Positions 39,201 to 48,169 of a stretch of 64,000 nucleotides of DNA are shown here, piece by piece; positions within the stretch are counted from its first letter, which is position 1, and each line of letters opens with the position of its first letter. The translations under genes were made by a program, and so were the position numbers. Below the pieces are notes generated by a model, which was given only the letters and a program-made list of their open reading frames with translations, made no database searches and was not told where the DNA came from. This DNA comes from Ruminococcus flavefaciens ND2009. Its GTDB lineage: Bacteria > Bacillota > Clostridia > Oscillospirales > Ruminococcaceae. The stretch spans positions 635,754-699,753 of the forward strand of contig NZ_KK211346.1 of NCBI RefSeq assembly GCF_000621785.1, written 5' to 3'.

Positions 39201-40790
39201 ATGGGCTCACAAGCCGCAACATTCGTCATTCTCGGAATCTATGTCGCCATAATGGTCGGAATAGGACTCTATATGTCCCGCAGGACCAAGTCCACAGAGG
39301 ACTTCATGCTGGGCGGCAGAAGCGTAGGTTCATGGCTCACCGCCTTCTCCTACGGAACAACTTACTTCTCAGCTGTTGTCTTTATCGGATATGCTGGACA
39401 GTTCGGCTGGATGTACGGTGCATCAGCTACCTGGGTGGGTATCGGCAACGCCATTATCGGAAGCCTTATCCCATTCTTTCTCATAGGCAAGCGCACCCGT
39501 CTTATGACCAATCACCTGGGCGCTAAGACAATGCCCGAATACTTCGAGCACAGATTCGATTCCACCAAGCTCAAGACAGCTTCCGCCCTCATCGTTTTCA
39601 TCTTCCTTATCCCCTATACCGCTTCCGTTTATAACGGTCTCTCAAGACTTTTTGGCATGGTATTCGATCTTGGCGAAAACGGCGGTACATATATCATAAT
39701 CGCTATGGCTGTCCTCTCGGCTATCTACGTTACACTGGGCGGCTACAAGGCTACTGCTCTCAATGACTTCTTCCAGGGCATCATCATGCTCATCGGTATC
39801 GGTACAGTAGTTGCACTTACAGTCCAGAAGAAGGACGGTCTCTCAGCTGCACTTGATGCACTTAACAGTATTTCCGACAGCAAGACCGAAACAGGCACTC
39901 TCGGTTCTCTCTTCGGACCCGATCCCATAAACCTCCTTGGCGTTGTTCTCCTTACCTCTCTCGGTACATGGGGACTTCCTCAGATGGTACAGAAGTTCTA
40001 CGCTATCAAGGACGAGCAGGCTATCAAGAAGGGCGCTGTCATCTCCACATTCTTCGCTATCGTTGTAGCAGGAGGCTCATACTTCATGGGCGGATTTGTA
40101 CGTCTCTACTGCACACTTGACGGCACTGACGGTTCGGGAAGAACTTTCATCGACACTGTAAACGGCAAGCCCGTATACGATACAATGGTGCCAGCTCTTA
40201 TCCATCAGGCACTTCCTAACCTGCTCATAGGTCTGGTAGTTGTTCTGGTCCTCTCGGCTTCACTTTCTACCCTTTCTTCACTGGTGCTCACATCAAGCTC
40301 AACTCTTACAAATGACCTTATCAAGCCCCGTGTTAAGAACTTCGACGATAAGAAGCAGGTAACATTCATGCGTGTATTCATCGCCGTATTCCTTGTTATC
40401 TCCGTTATCATCGCCTGCAACAAGAATGCTTCTATCTCAACACTCATGTCCTATTCATGGGGAGCTCTCTCAGGCGCCTTCCTCGGTCCCTTCCTCTTTG
40501 GTCTCTTCATGAAGAAGGCTTCCAAGGCAGCCTGCTGGACAAGCTTCATTACCGGTGTCGGCATAAGCGTTGCACATATGCTTCTCTTCAGCCTTAACAT
40601 TGAGGCTTTCAGCGGTATCAGACAGGCTGTTATCGACCTTAACTGCCCCCTCAACCTTCTCTCGCCTATCAATGCAGGAGCTTTCGCAATGATCGTTTCA
40701 CTCATTATAGTGCCTATCGTGAGCAGCTTCACAAAGGCTCCCGAGAAGAAGATCGTTGACAATGCTTTCAGCAGTCTTTTAGCAAAATAA
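39201..40790 (+). CDS. Sodium/solute symporter (SSS family)
   Basis: 529 aa with about 13 membrane helices. The N-terminal STEDFMLGGRSVGSWLTAFSYGTTYFSA block and later SLSTLSSLVLTSSSTLTNDL motif are typical of the SSS family (PF00474), which includes proline, pantothenate and sugar symporters. The helix layout is closest to PutP-like members, but the substrate is unknown. The ATG at 39201 follows AAAGG at 11 bases; a TTG at 39192 is too near that site. It is transcribed alone, divergent from the xylanase, so import of a breakdown product is possible but unproven. Confidence 0.88.
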   Translation: MGSQAATFVILGIYVAIMVGIGLYMSRRTKSTEDFMLGGRSVGSWLTAFSYGTTYFSAVVFIGYAGQFGWMYGASATWVGIGNAIIGSLIPFFLIGKRTRLMTNHLGAKTMPEYFEHRFDSTKLKTASALIVFIFLIPYTASVYNGLSRLFGMVFDLGENGGTYIIIAMAVLSAIYVTLGGYKATALNDFFQGIIMLIGIGTVVALTVQKKDGLSAALDALNSISDSKTETGTLGSLFGPDPINLLGVVLLTSLGTWGLPQMVQKFYAIKDEQAIKKGAVISTFFAIVVAGGSYFMGGFVRLYCTLDGTDGSGRTFIDTVNGKPVYDTMVPALIHQALPNLLIGLVVVLVLSASLSTLSSLVLTSSSTLTNDLIKPRVKNFDDKKQVTFMRVFIAVFLVISVIIACNKNASISTLMSYSWGALSGAFLGPFLFGLFMKKASKAACWTSFITGVGISVAHMLLFSLNIEAFSGIRQAVIDLNCPLNLLSPINAGAFAMIVSLIIVPIVSSFTKAPEKKIVDNAFSSLLAK

Positions 40791-40796
40791 AAGCAA

Positions 40797-40826
40797 AACG
40801 GGAACGTATAAGCGTTCCCGTTTCCC
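40797..40826 (+). terminator. Terminator of the symporter gene
   Basis: ACGGGAACG and CGTTCCCGT flank a six-base loop and are followed by TT. Confidence 0.75.
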
Positions 40827-40831
40827 ATGTA

Positions 40832-40864
40832 AAAAAGCAGCTGTAAAACAGCTGCTTTTTTTAT
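40832..40864. terminator. Bidirectional terminator between symporter and dockerin-protein genes
   Basis: AAAGCAGCTGT and ACAGCTGCTTT pair with A/T runs on both sides between convergent genes. Confidence 0.85.
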
Positions 40865-40866
40865 TC

Positions 40867-41763
40867 TCATTCGCCCTTGATGAACTGATTGAGTGTCTTG
40901 TCGTGGTGGCCTGTACCTGTGTATGCATAGAATGCAAGCACGTTGCTGGCGTCAACCGAGTCATACTTTCTGTTGCCGTCAACGTCGGCAGCAGCCTCCT
41001 GCGCAGGAGAAAGTCCTGTAGGCTTGCTTGTTGAATGATTTGCATAAGCCAGAAGGATCTGTGAAGCGTCAAAAGCGTTTATCTGTCCGTCGTTGTTGAT
41101 GTCGCCCAGGAGTCTGTCGGAAGAATTCAGACGGAGTCCCTCGCTGTATTCAGCAGGATTTACCTCGATGATCTTTGAAGGATCATTAACATATCTGGGA
41201 ATAACGCTTGAGAAATAAGCGCCCTGACTGTAGAAATTGATGTCATAGCTGCCTGCGGGAGCATTCTCCTTGAATACTGCATTGAAGCAGGCAAGAGGAT
41301 AGGCATCGGAAGTATCACCTGTCAGCTGGAGAGGCTTTCTAGCGTCTGTCTCTGTGTAATTCACAGATACCATGTTGAGGTCCTCAAATGTTCTTATAAG
41401 GTTGACAAGATCAGCATCTGAATTTGCACCTGAGATCTTATAGGGGATATTTCCTGCCTTGGCAAAACCGCCTGTAGCGTCCTTGAGCTGGAGATCCTTG
41501 TTCTCACAGTTCCACTTTGCGAATATCTGACCTGCGATCTTCTCATCGTCCTTGATATAAGCAGATACAGGGATAGTAGCATTTACACCTGATATGCTGT
41601 TGTTGATGTAAACAGTACCGTACTTGAGTATCTCAACGCCTGTGCCTGCCTCAGCCTTGAAGTAGAATGAAGGCTTATAGTCATCAGCAGCATTGGCTGC
41701 AAGAGCAGATGTCATACCTGCAGCAAGTACAAGTGATGAAATAACAGAAATTAATTTTTTCAT
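40867..41763 (-). CDS. Secreted cohesin-like protein with a dockerin
   Basis: 298 aa. A signal peptide (about 1-25) is followed by a beta-sandwich domain (about 35-205) and a dockerin (about 218-285; loops DINNDGQINAFDAS and DVDGNRKYDSVDAS). The domain's start, with an ordered strand pattern and a later SYDINFYSQGAYFS segment, resembles cohesin modules of ruminococcal scaffoldins, but the match is weak. A protein carrying both would act as an adaptor scaffoldin. The RBS AAAGGAG is present. It lies only 15 bases after the MTA/SAH nucleosidase gene, so both are on one mRNA. Confidence 0.7.
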   Translation of the reverse strand: MKKLISVISSLVLAAGMTSALAANAADDYKPSFYFKAEAGTGVEILKYGTVYINNSISGVNATIPVSAYIKDDEKIAGQIFAKWNCENKDLQLKDATGGFAKAGNIPYKISGANSDADLVNLIRTFEDLNMVSVNYTETDARKPLQLTGDTSDAYPLACFNAVFKENAPAGSYDINFYSQGAYFSSVIPRYVNDPSKIIEVNPAEYSEGLRLNSSDRLLGDINNDGQINAFDASQILLAYANHSTSKPTGLSPAQEAAADVDGNRKYDSVDASNVLAFYAYTGTGHHDKTLNQFIKGE

Positions 41764-41778
41764 GATTGGTTACTCCTT

Positions 41779-42456
41779 TCAAAGCAGCTCTGCCATGCGA
41801 AGAACTATCTCCGCAACACGCTTGGCTGCAATCTTTTCAAATTCGTCAAATGACATTGCTCCCTCATCATCTGCATTATCGGAAATGCAGCGAACGCTCA
41901 CATAAGGAAGCTCATTGAGATAGCAGCAGTGTCCTACTGCCGCACTCTCCATATCAACGGCATAGGGATCAAATCTCTCCTGGATAGAATTCTTCACCTC
42001 ATTGCTGGAGATGAACGCTTCTCCCGAAACGATCCTGCCTCTGAAGGAATTCACGCCGAACTCGGCGCACACCTTTTCTGCTGTATCCATAAGCACTGCA
42101 TCTGCCTTGAATATTGCGCAGTAGGGAGGGTAATCCTTGAGGAAATGGAGGTCCAGATCGTGAGGGAGCACCTCAGTGGAGATAACTATATCGCAGACCT
42201 TGACTGCACTGTTCATACCGCCTGCAATACCTGTGTTGATGACACAATCGGGGTGGAAATTATCTATCATGACCTGTGTACAAAGTGCTGCGTTCACCTT
42301 TGCGATACCACAGCAGGCATTGACAACAGTCTTGCCGTTTCTTTCGTTAATATAGAAATCGAAGCCCGAGATCCTCTTTATCTCAGCTTTGCCGAGTATT
42401 TCTCTTATATCAGCAAGTTCTGACGGCATTGCTCCGATTATAGCTATAGTCTTCAT
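41779..42456 (-). CDS. mtnN: 5'-Methylthioadenosine/S-adenosylhomocysteine nucleosidase
   Basis: 225 aa. It hydrolyses MTA and SAH to adenine and the thioribose or ribosyl-homocysteine product in the cytoplasm, recycling SAM by-products. Typical signatures are the start IAIIGAMPSELADI, NTGIAGGMN, VDMESAAVGHCC and ISDNADDEG (the catalytic Asp is in SDNAD). The ATG at 42456 has GGAG 8 bases upstream; an in-frame GTG at 42465 overlaps that site. It is followed by the dockerin protein gene. Confidence 0.93.
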   Translation of the reverse strand: MKTIAIIGAMPSELADIREILGKAEIKRISGFDFYINERNGKTVVNACCGIAKVNAALCTQVMIDNFHPDCVINTGIAGGMNSAVKVCDIVISTEVLPHDLDLHFLKDYPPYCAIFKADAVLMDTAEKVCAEFGVNSFRGRIVSGEAFISSNEVKNSIQERFDPYAVDMESAAVGHCCYLNELPYVSVRCISDNADDEGAMSFDEFEKIAAKRVAEIVLRMAELL

Positions 42457-42488
42457 TGTTATCACTCCTGAACAAAAATTATATATTT

Positions 42489-42517
42489 ATTATAACACAC
42501 AATTATGAAAAAAGCAA
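42489..42517 (-). promoter_or_regulatory. Promoter of the mtnN-dockerin operon
   Basis: TTGCTT (42517-42512), a 17-bp spacer and TATAAT (42494-42489). Confidence 0.75.
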
Positions 42518-42592
42518 CACTAACGGGATAATAAATCTGTTTTGAAGCTATTCTGCGAAAAATATATTACATCTCACTCAGAAGTTCACATA

Positions 42593-42632
42593 AAAAAGAC
42601 CGCTCCGATGATAATACAAACGGTGCGGTCTA
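42593..42632 (-). terminator. Terminator overlapping the stop codon of the 179-aa membrane protein
   Basis: On the minus strand AGACCGCACCG pairs imperfectly with CGGAGCGGTCT and is followed by TTTTTT. The stem begins at the TAG stop codon. Confidence 0.8.
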
Positions 42633-43169
42633 TCTTTTGCGTTTGAACCTCGGCAAGAGTCTTTTCTTGTAAAGCCTGTACATGACGTCAAGGTCGAGGT
42701 CATATACAAGGAAGATAAAGTTGCTTATACCAAGCATTATGTATGCCCCGTATCTGCCGAAGTCGCTGAATTCATCAAGCATCTCATCAAGTCCGAATAT
42801 ATATACTGTAACGTAAAAATAACCGATTATGCAGATATTGAACAGTATCAGCTTTACCGCCAGTCTTATGAGCCTCAGCGGTATCTTCTGTATATAGAAC
42901 CTGACTATGGGATAATGCCCGAAGAACATTATGAATATCAGTGCGGCTTCCTTATCGAAGGTTATGATAAGAGAAAGCAGGCTTACTGCAAGATAGGTCA
43001 GGAATGCCCATGGGATATTGACCTCAACAGCTATTATCATAAGCAGTATGCCTGCTATTCCGGGAAGCAGCAGATAAAGCGCAGGGATAACTCCCGCCAG
43101 GAACATCGTCACAAGACAAAGTGCGGAAACTATTCCTCCCAGCGCTACTCTGTAGCTTATGTCTCTCAT
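42630..43169 (-). CDS. Small polytopic membrane protein of unknown function
   Basis: 179 aa with about five hydrophobic segments and a basic C-terminus (KKRLLPRFKRKR). I do not recognise a family; the pattern is reminiscent of ECF-transporter S components or YybS-like proteins but is too weak to assign. It overlaps the SDR gene by one base and is the last gene of a long leftward operon that begins far upstream. Confidence 0.7.
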   Translation of the reverse strand: MRDISYRVALGGIVSALCLVTMFLAGVIPALYLLLPGIAGILLMIIAVEVNIPWAFLTYLAVSLLSLIITFDKEAALIFIMFFGHYPIVRFYIQKIPLRLIRLAVKLILFNICIIGYFYVTVYIFGLDEMLDEFSDFGRYGAYIMLGISNFIFLVYDLDLDVMYRLYKKRLLPRFKRKR

Positions 43170-43948
43170 TATTTAAGTGCCTTGTCCTTTCCGTCGGCAG
43201 TTTTCTTTGCCTGCTGTATATTGTATACGATAGCAGAGAGAAGCTTATGGGGCAGGAAACGCGAGCCCCAAGTGCTGAGCTTCACTGTGAGTCCGGGGAT
43301 CGCGAAGAACTTTCCCGTAACCGCCTTGTGGATAGCACACTCTGCGGCGTAATCAGCGGTTATGGGCTTCATTGAAAAGCTTACTCCCGCACGGTTATTG
43401 AAGTTGGTGGAAACGGGTCCGGGACAGAGAACTGTTATGGTAACATTTGACCTGTCTCTGCGGAGCTCCTCATATATAGCCAGTGAAAGACGGAGAACAT
43501 AGTTCTTGGAGGCGTAGTACGTTGCCATAAGAGGCCCCGACATAAATCCTGCGGCAGAAGCCACGTTGAGTATAGTTCCGTGATCCTGCTTCTTGAAGTC
43601 GCGGAGGAAAAGCTTGGTCAGTATATGAAGTGCGGTGATATTGACGTTTATCATGTTGAGCTCGTCCTCAAGGTCTGTTTCATCAAACTTGCCGAAGATT
43701 CCGTAGCCTGCGTTGTTAACGAGCATATCAACTTCCTTGTCCTTGCAGAAGTTATATACCCTGAAGACCTCCTCACGCTTTGACAAATCGGCTGAGATTA
43801 TCTCCGTGCCCTTACCCAGAGTTTTCTGCATTTCTCTGAGAGCTTCCTCGTTTCTTCCTGTGAGTATGAGCTCCCAGCCTCGTTTTGCAAGCTTTCTCGC
43901 AATGCTCTGTCCTATTCCCGATGTTGCTCCTGTAACTAATGCCTTCAT
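43169..43948 (-). CDS. Short-chain dehydrogenase/reductase
   Basis: 259 aa of the classical SDR family. The N-terminal TGATSGIG binds NAD(P), NNAGYG is the structural motif, and the catalytic pair is in YYASKNY (YxxxK), with Ser in the preceding VASAAG block. The Arg of TGRN after the second strand favours NADP(H). The substrate is unknown. It lies between the SGNH-like and small membrane protein genes with gaps of 14 bases and a 1-base overlap. Confidence 0.88.
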   Translation of the reverse strand: MKALVTGATSGIGQSIARKLAKRGWELILTGRNEEALREMQKTLGKGTEIISADLSKREEVFRVYNFCKDKEVDMLVNNAGYGIFGKFDETDLEDELNMINVNITALHILTKLFLRDFKKQDHGTILNVASAAGFMSGPLMATYYASKNYVLRLSLAIYEELRRDRSNVTITVLCPGPVSTNFNNRAGVSFSMKPITADYAAECAIHKAVTGKFFAIPGLTVKLSTWGSRFLPHKLLSAIVYNIQQAKKTADGKDKALK

Positions 43949-43962
43949 TCATATCATTCCTT

Positions 43963-45093
43963 TCACTCTATTATTTTTGACAGCATTTTCCTGTCTCCGA
44001 GAGAGTCTATGCCGAACAGGAAAAGGGTCTGTTCATATTCATTCGGGTCAACATAAGCGGACATACCGCCGCTCATGACCGAGGGATCCAAAACTGTTAT
44101 CTCGCTGTAATGCTGAAGCAGGAAGGGTACGAAGCAGTCTGCAAAGCTGTCCTTGATAACAAGGAGCTTTTTGTCCGTATTGGCAGAGGTGGTTATCCTC
44201 ATTACGGGTACGGGCTCGCCCAGGTACATTGAGTACATATCCCCTGTTTCAAGCCTGCTTTTATCGAAGATCTTTCCCTCTGCATTGATGCCGTCCCTGC
44301 GGACAACTATACAGGAGGTCACCTCAGCGCCTTCGCGGTATTCAAAAACGTCCATAATATCAGCTCTCGGAGCCTTTGACATTGTCCTGTTATAGAGGTC
44401 GCCGCGGAAGTTATCGGTAACGTGCTCGATAGAGAATTTATCATAGGCAGTGGGGATTATTCCAAGCTTCTGTATCACTGTCTTGTATACACAGTATGCC
44501 CCATAGCTGGTCCATTTAGTATCGCTGCGGTAATAAATGTAGTTATCCTTCAGCATTTTCAGTATATTGTATGCGTCTATCTTTCTTATATCGCCGTCCA
44601 GCGCCTCATAGAGCTCACTGATCTGCTGGCTCTCGGAAGGACCTGTGATATGGCTTGGTAGCACATCTCCGTATACTCCCGCAGATGTAGGTATAGCCGC
44701 AAAATACACCATGCCGTCATAGTTTTCGGCAAAGTTCTCAAATATATCAGCTGAGGCAACAGGCTCAGCATCGCTGCTCTGCTCGGCGTTTATAAGCCTT
44801 TCCTCACTTACATAGACTCCGTTGACTATGCTCTCGGAAAGCTCCTTCTGAATGAGAGTGCTTCCCACGAGCCAGCTGCTCCTGCCTGCGAAGTGGTCTG
44901 TCATGCAGCGGTCAAGCTTTTCAGCCGTGCGTCCGTCATAGAACTCCCCTGCTTTTATTGTGGGAGCAGCTGCCAGCGGACGGTTCTCATCCACCGAATA
45001 GTCCTTCTTTTTGCCGAAGAAGGTACAAACGGAAAAAATTGCAATAAACACAATGGTGAGAAGTGCGGTTATCTTACTTATGATCCTGTTCAT
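43963..45093 (-). CDS. DHHW/AlgX-like SGNH-domain protein with altered catalytic motif
   Basis: 376 aa, with an N-terminal membrane anchor (about 7-26) and an extracytoplasmic SGNH-type domain like AlgX/AlgJ or DHHW proteins, which pair with an MBOAT enzyme to acetylate polymers. In this family the expected Asp-x-His-Trp motif holds the catalytic His. Here it reads Asp191-Thr-Lys193-Trp194, so the His is replaced by Lys. The Ser of the GNH block is kept (Ser316 in VIKDSFADC). It sits 13 bases after the MBOAT gene, a typical pairing. It may be inactive or use a different mechanism. Confidence 0.75.
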   Translation of the reverse strand: MNRIISKITALLTIVFIAIFSVCTFFGKKKDYSVDENRPLAAAPTIKAGEFYDGRTAEKLDRCMTDHFAGRSSWLVGSTLIQKELSESIVNGVYVSEERLINAEQSSDAEPVASADIFENFAENYDGMVYFAAIPTSAGVYGDVLPSHITGPSESQQISELYEALDGDIRKIDAYNILKMLKDNYIYYRSDTKWTSYGAYCVYKTVIQKLGIIPTAYDKFSIEHVTDNFRGDLYNRTMSKAPRADIMDVFEYREGAEVTSCIVVRRDGINAEGKIFDKSRLETGDMYSMYLGEPVPVMRITTSANTDKKLLVIKDSFADCFVPFLLQHYSEITVLDPSVMSGGMSAYVDPNEYEQTLFLFGIDSLGDRKMLSKIIE

Positions 45094-45106
45094 AGCTCCA
45101 CCTTCC

Positions 45107-46486
45107 TTACAGCTTCATCAGAAGCATATCCGAGCTTCCGCTGTATGACATAAGAGCAGTACAAACAATGAGTACCGCCAGTATAAGAACAGGTGAGACC
45201 GCCATTATCGCAGTCCTTACCCTGTTCCTTTCCGAACGTGTCATGAGATTTCTGAACAGATCCGTGGAAGCGTACATGGTCACGAGCAGAAGCACTATAT
45301 ATGACTTGAAAAGGTAAAATCCCTGGGTATCTGCTATAGCTCCGTTACCGCCCACCATGGCAAAAAGGTAGCTCACCGAATATCCCGCGCTATCCGACGA
45401 CAGGAAAACTCCTGCTATAATGACCGTCAGAAATGTATAGATGATCCCTGTAGGGTTCATTATCTTTTTTCTCAGGAACCTGCTCTCGATAATTACAGCC
45501 GTACCGATGATAACGCCCCAGATGATACCGTTAAGGTCAACGGTATACCAGAAGCCGAAGAGTCCCCAGCCTAAGACGAATACTGCCTCACGCATCCATC
45601 TTTTTCTGCATACGCTGTAAATCGGCTTGGTTATATAGCGCCTGAGCCACTGTGTGACCTGGGACTGCCAGCGGGCTGCAAAGTATCTGAGCCTTATGCT
45701 GAGCAGCGGATAGTTGAAGCTCTGGGGGAATTTCAGTCCATAGAGGTATGCAATTCCCGTACCCATATCCGCAAATCCCGAGAGCACAAAGTAAAGGCAG
45801 AGTATATATGCCGCTGCTCCCAGCCAGGCAGTAAGTGCTGATATTTCCTTTACGGATGTGCTGAAGGCAGCTGTGTAAAGCATATAAAGGTTGTCCGCAG
45901 CTATGACCTTTTTGGCAAGTCCCTTCACGAATACTGTCATTCCCACACCCATGCCAGAAAGGGTCTCCCTTCGGTTGTTCAGTATATTGGTGAATACCCT
46001 GTACCTTAGGAGAGGTCCCATGATAAGCCTTGGGAAAAACATGATATACAGCGCAAAACGCACCATGTTCCTGTCAGCCTTTATCCTGCCCTTGTAGACG
46101 TCTATGAGAGTACCTATAGCTCCCAGGGCAAAAAAGGAAATTCCCACGGGATAAAAGCTCCCGGGCGCCCTTATCATTCTGTGGAGCCAGGTGAAATACT
46201 CTGTTCTGAAGGCGAATACGGCAATGAGGTCTATGATTATACCTGCCGCAAGAGGAACTGCCGCAACCTTTTCGTTTCTGCGCGAAAGACTTATCAGGTG
46301 CATGAAGATGTAGTTGACAGCCGCAAAAGCTACAACAAATATGAAAAAATACAGGCTTATAAGGCAGCAGAACGCCCCGCTTAGGAAAAGCAGCGCCATC
46401 TCACGAAGCTTCTTAGGCGTGATATAGTACAGCAGTAATGAAACGGGCAGGAAACCGTATATGAACAGCAGACTGCTATATACCAT
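45107..46486 (-). CDS. MBOAT-family membrane protein lacking the usual catalytic histidines
   Basis: 459 aa with about ten membrane helices and the MBOAT layout of AlgI/DltB, including an SGFADMGTGIAYLYGLKFPQSFNYP block. The conserved RWH motif reads RWQ (Gln274) and the GLWHG motif reads GFWYT (Tyr314). Both positions hold the invariant His of active family members. MBOAT proteins carry an acyl group across the membrane for the SGNH partner encoded just after it. Loss of both His suggests an inactive or repurposed transfer channel. It overlaps rnmV by 11 bases. Confidence 0.8.
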   Translation of the reverse strand: MVYSSLLFIYGFLPVSLLLYYITPKKLREMALLFLSGAFCCLISLYFFIFVVAFAAVNYIFMHLISLSRRNEKVAAVPLAAGIIIDLIAVFAFRTEYFTWLHRMIRAPGSFYPVGISFFALGAIGTLIDVYKGRIKADRNMVRFALYIMFFPRLIMGPLLRYRVFTNILNNRRETLSGMGVGMTVFVKGLAKKVIAADNLYMLYTAAFSTSVKEISALTAWLGAAAYILCLYFVLSGFADMGTGIAYLYGLKFPQSFNYPLLSIRLRYFAARWQSQVTQWLRRYITKPIYSVCRKRWMREAVFVLGWGLFGFWYTVDLNGIIWGVIIGTAVIIESRFLRKKIMNPTGIIYTFLTVIIAGVFLSSDSAGYSVSYLFAMVGGNGAIADTQGFYLFKSYIVLLLVTMYASTDLFRNLMTRSERNRVRTAIMAVSPVLILAVLIVCTALMSYSGSSDMLLMKL

Positions 46487-47075
46487 TGCTCTCCTCCTTT
46501 ATCTCCTCTGTGATACGTGCAAGGCCCGCACTGTCCATCATGGTGGAAAGCACCTCTATGAGAGCCCCTGCGGAAAGCTGTCTCGGCAGACCGAGGTGGA
46601 CCTGTAGTTTTTCCCGCAGCTCACGGCTGTTCTCGCCGCCGCTGAGTCCCAGCTCATAGAGAGTGAGCTTGGTTATATCCGAACGCTTTCCGCCCTCTGA
46701 AGCCGTTATGCCCGACTTCTCAAGAGCTTCCAGAAGCACCTTCGTATCCATGCCCTCAACGCCAAGCTTCCCCTCCGCAGAGGGCTTTACCTTGCGCCTT
46801 TCCTTGCCGAAAATATCGGGGATATAAACATTGGTTATCCTTCCGTCGCCGATAGCGCCCTTGATATAGCCGCGTATCTTTCTTCCTGCGGCGTCGGAGT
46901 CGGTGAGTATGATTATACCCGTTTTCTTTGCGTAATATCGGATAAGCTCAAGCTTCTCCGTATCCTTGAAAATGCCGAAACCGTTGGTGATTATGATAAC
47001 TGCGTCAACTATGGAGGAAAGCTTGATCTTGTCGTACTTTCCCTCCACGATTATGGCTTCATCTATCTTTATCAT
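46476..47075 (-). CDS. rnmV: Ribonuclease M5 (TOPRIM)
   Basis: 199 aa, slightly above the usual size of RNase M5, which completes 5S rRNA maturation. The TOPRIM core is visible: the catalytic Glu in VEGKYDK, NGFGIF, and the metal-binding DSD in LTDSDAAGRKI, followed by YIPDIFGKERRKVKP. It is the last typical housekeeping gene before the MBOAT pair. Confidence 0.88.
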   Translation of the reverse strand: MIKIDEAIIVEGKYDKIKLSSIVDAVIIITNGFGIFKDTEKLELIRYYAKKTGIIILTDSDAAGRKIRGYIKGAIGDGRITNVYIPDIFGKERRKVKPSAEGKLGVEGMDTKVLLEALEKSGITASEGGKRSDITKLTLYELGLSGGENSRELREKLQVHLGLPRQLSAGALIEVLSTMMDSAGLARITEEIKEESNGI

Positions 47076-47086
47076 GTTCTCCTCCG

Positions 47087-48169
47087 CTAATTCTTCGTCA
47101 TGAGCATTTTTGTTACGGTCTGTTCAAGCACAACCTTCTCGTCACAGCTGCCCGAATTCAGCATTATATTGGTGTCGCGCAGTATCACTATGCACTGCCG
47201 CAGCCTTCTTATGCTCATTCTTGAGCTGTCACGAAAGGCGTTCTTTACCTTGAACTCCCAGATATAGCCGAAATCCGCCTTGACATCAGCTATCTGTCTG
47301 CCCTTCTTCCTTGCACAGGCAGCGCGGTACATATCTATGAAGGAACCGGTTATGTTGGCGAGAACCGCACCGCGATTATCCCTGTCCTGCATAAGCTCGT
47401 CCAGAGCATCAAAGGCAGCCCGCTTGTTGAAGGCTGCCACGGCGTCTGCAAGCCTGAAAAAAGTGGCGTCGCTCTGCCTGTGTACCAGGTTATGCAGAAC
47501 ATCAGAGGTTATCTCGTTCTTTCCTGCGTAGGCGCAGAGCTTGTCTATCTCATTGCGGATAGTGAGGGTGTCGGACTGACACATCTCCGCAAGCTCACGG
47601 GCATTGTCAAGAGAGATAAGACTGCCCCTTGCGGAGACGCTGGCAGCTATATCCTTTGCAAGCTCGTTTTCCGTCTTTATGGGGCACTCCACCGACTCGC
47701 CCACCTTGGCAGCGAGATCGGAAAGTTTCTTGTTCCTGTCCTTGATAACCGATCTACCCGTTTTGAAATCGTTCTTAACAGGCACCTCAAAGCCTGTGAC
47801 ATTAAAGATGACAACGGTCTGGGGCGGTATATCCTTCAGGGCGTCCATGACCTTCTTGTTTATATCATCAGCTTTGAGACCTACCATGACTTCACGGGGC
47901 TTCTCACAGTTGTAATCATTTACAAGAATGCAGTTGTAGTCCGACATCATCGGCATCATCTGTATCATGTCATAGAACTCTGATATGTCGAAATACCGTC
48001 CCTCAAGCCTGTTGAGTGCGAAGTCCTCGTTATCCCCCACAGCAGCCTTTATTATCTGCCTGGTCAGCTTTTCCACCTCTGGAACGTTCTTGCCAAAGAT
48101 ATAATACAGATTTTTCAGCTCGCCCTTTTTAAGCTGGGCCTTGATGGTCTTTGGGTCTGTCTGTGGCAT
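47087..48169 (-). CDS. holA: DNA polymerase III subunit delta
   Basis: 360 aa. It opens the sliding clamp in the clamp loader. The N-terminal LKNLYYIFGKNVPEVEKLT pattern and central LAEMCQSDTLTIRNEIDKLCAYAG segment match HolA. The full length fits the family. It overlaps comEC by one base. Confidence 0.9.
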   Translation of the reverse strand: MPQTDPKTIKAQLKKGELKNLYYIFGKNVPEVEKLTRQIIKAAVGDNEDFALNRLEGRYFDISEFYDMIQMMPMMSDYNCILVNDYNCEKPREVMVGLKADDINKKVMDALKDIPPQTVVIFNVTGFEVPVKNDFKTGRSVIKDRNKKLSDLAAKVGESVECPIKTENELAKDIAASVSARGSLISLDNARELAEMCQSDTLTIRNEIDKLCAYAGKNEITSDVLHNLVHRQSDATFFRLADAVAAFNKRAAFDALDELMQDRDNRGAVLANITGSFIDMYRAACARKKGRQIADVKADFGYIWEFKVKNAFRDSSRMSIRRLRQCIVILRDTNIMLNSGSCDEKVVLEQTVTKMLMTKN

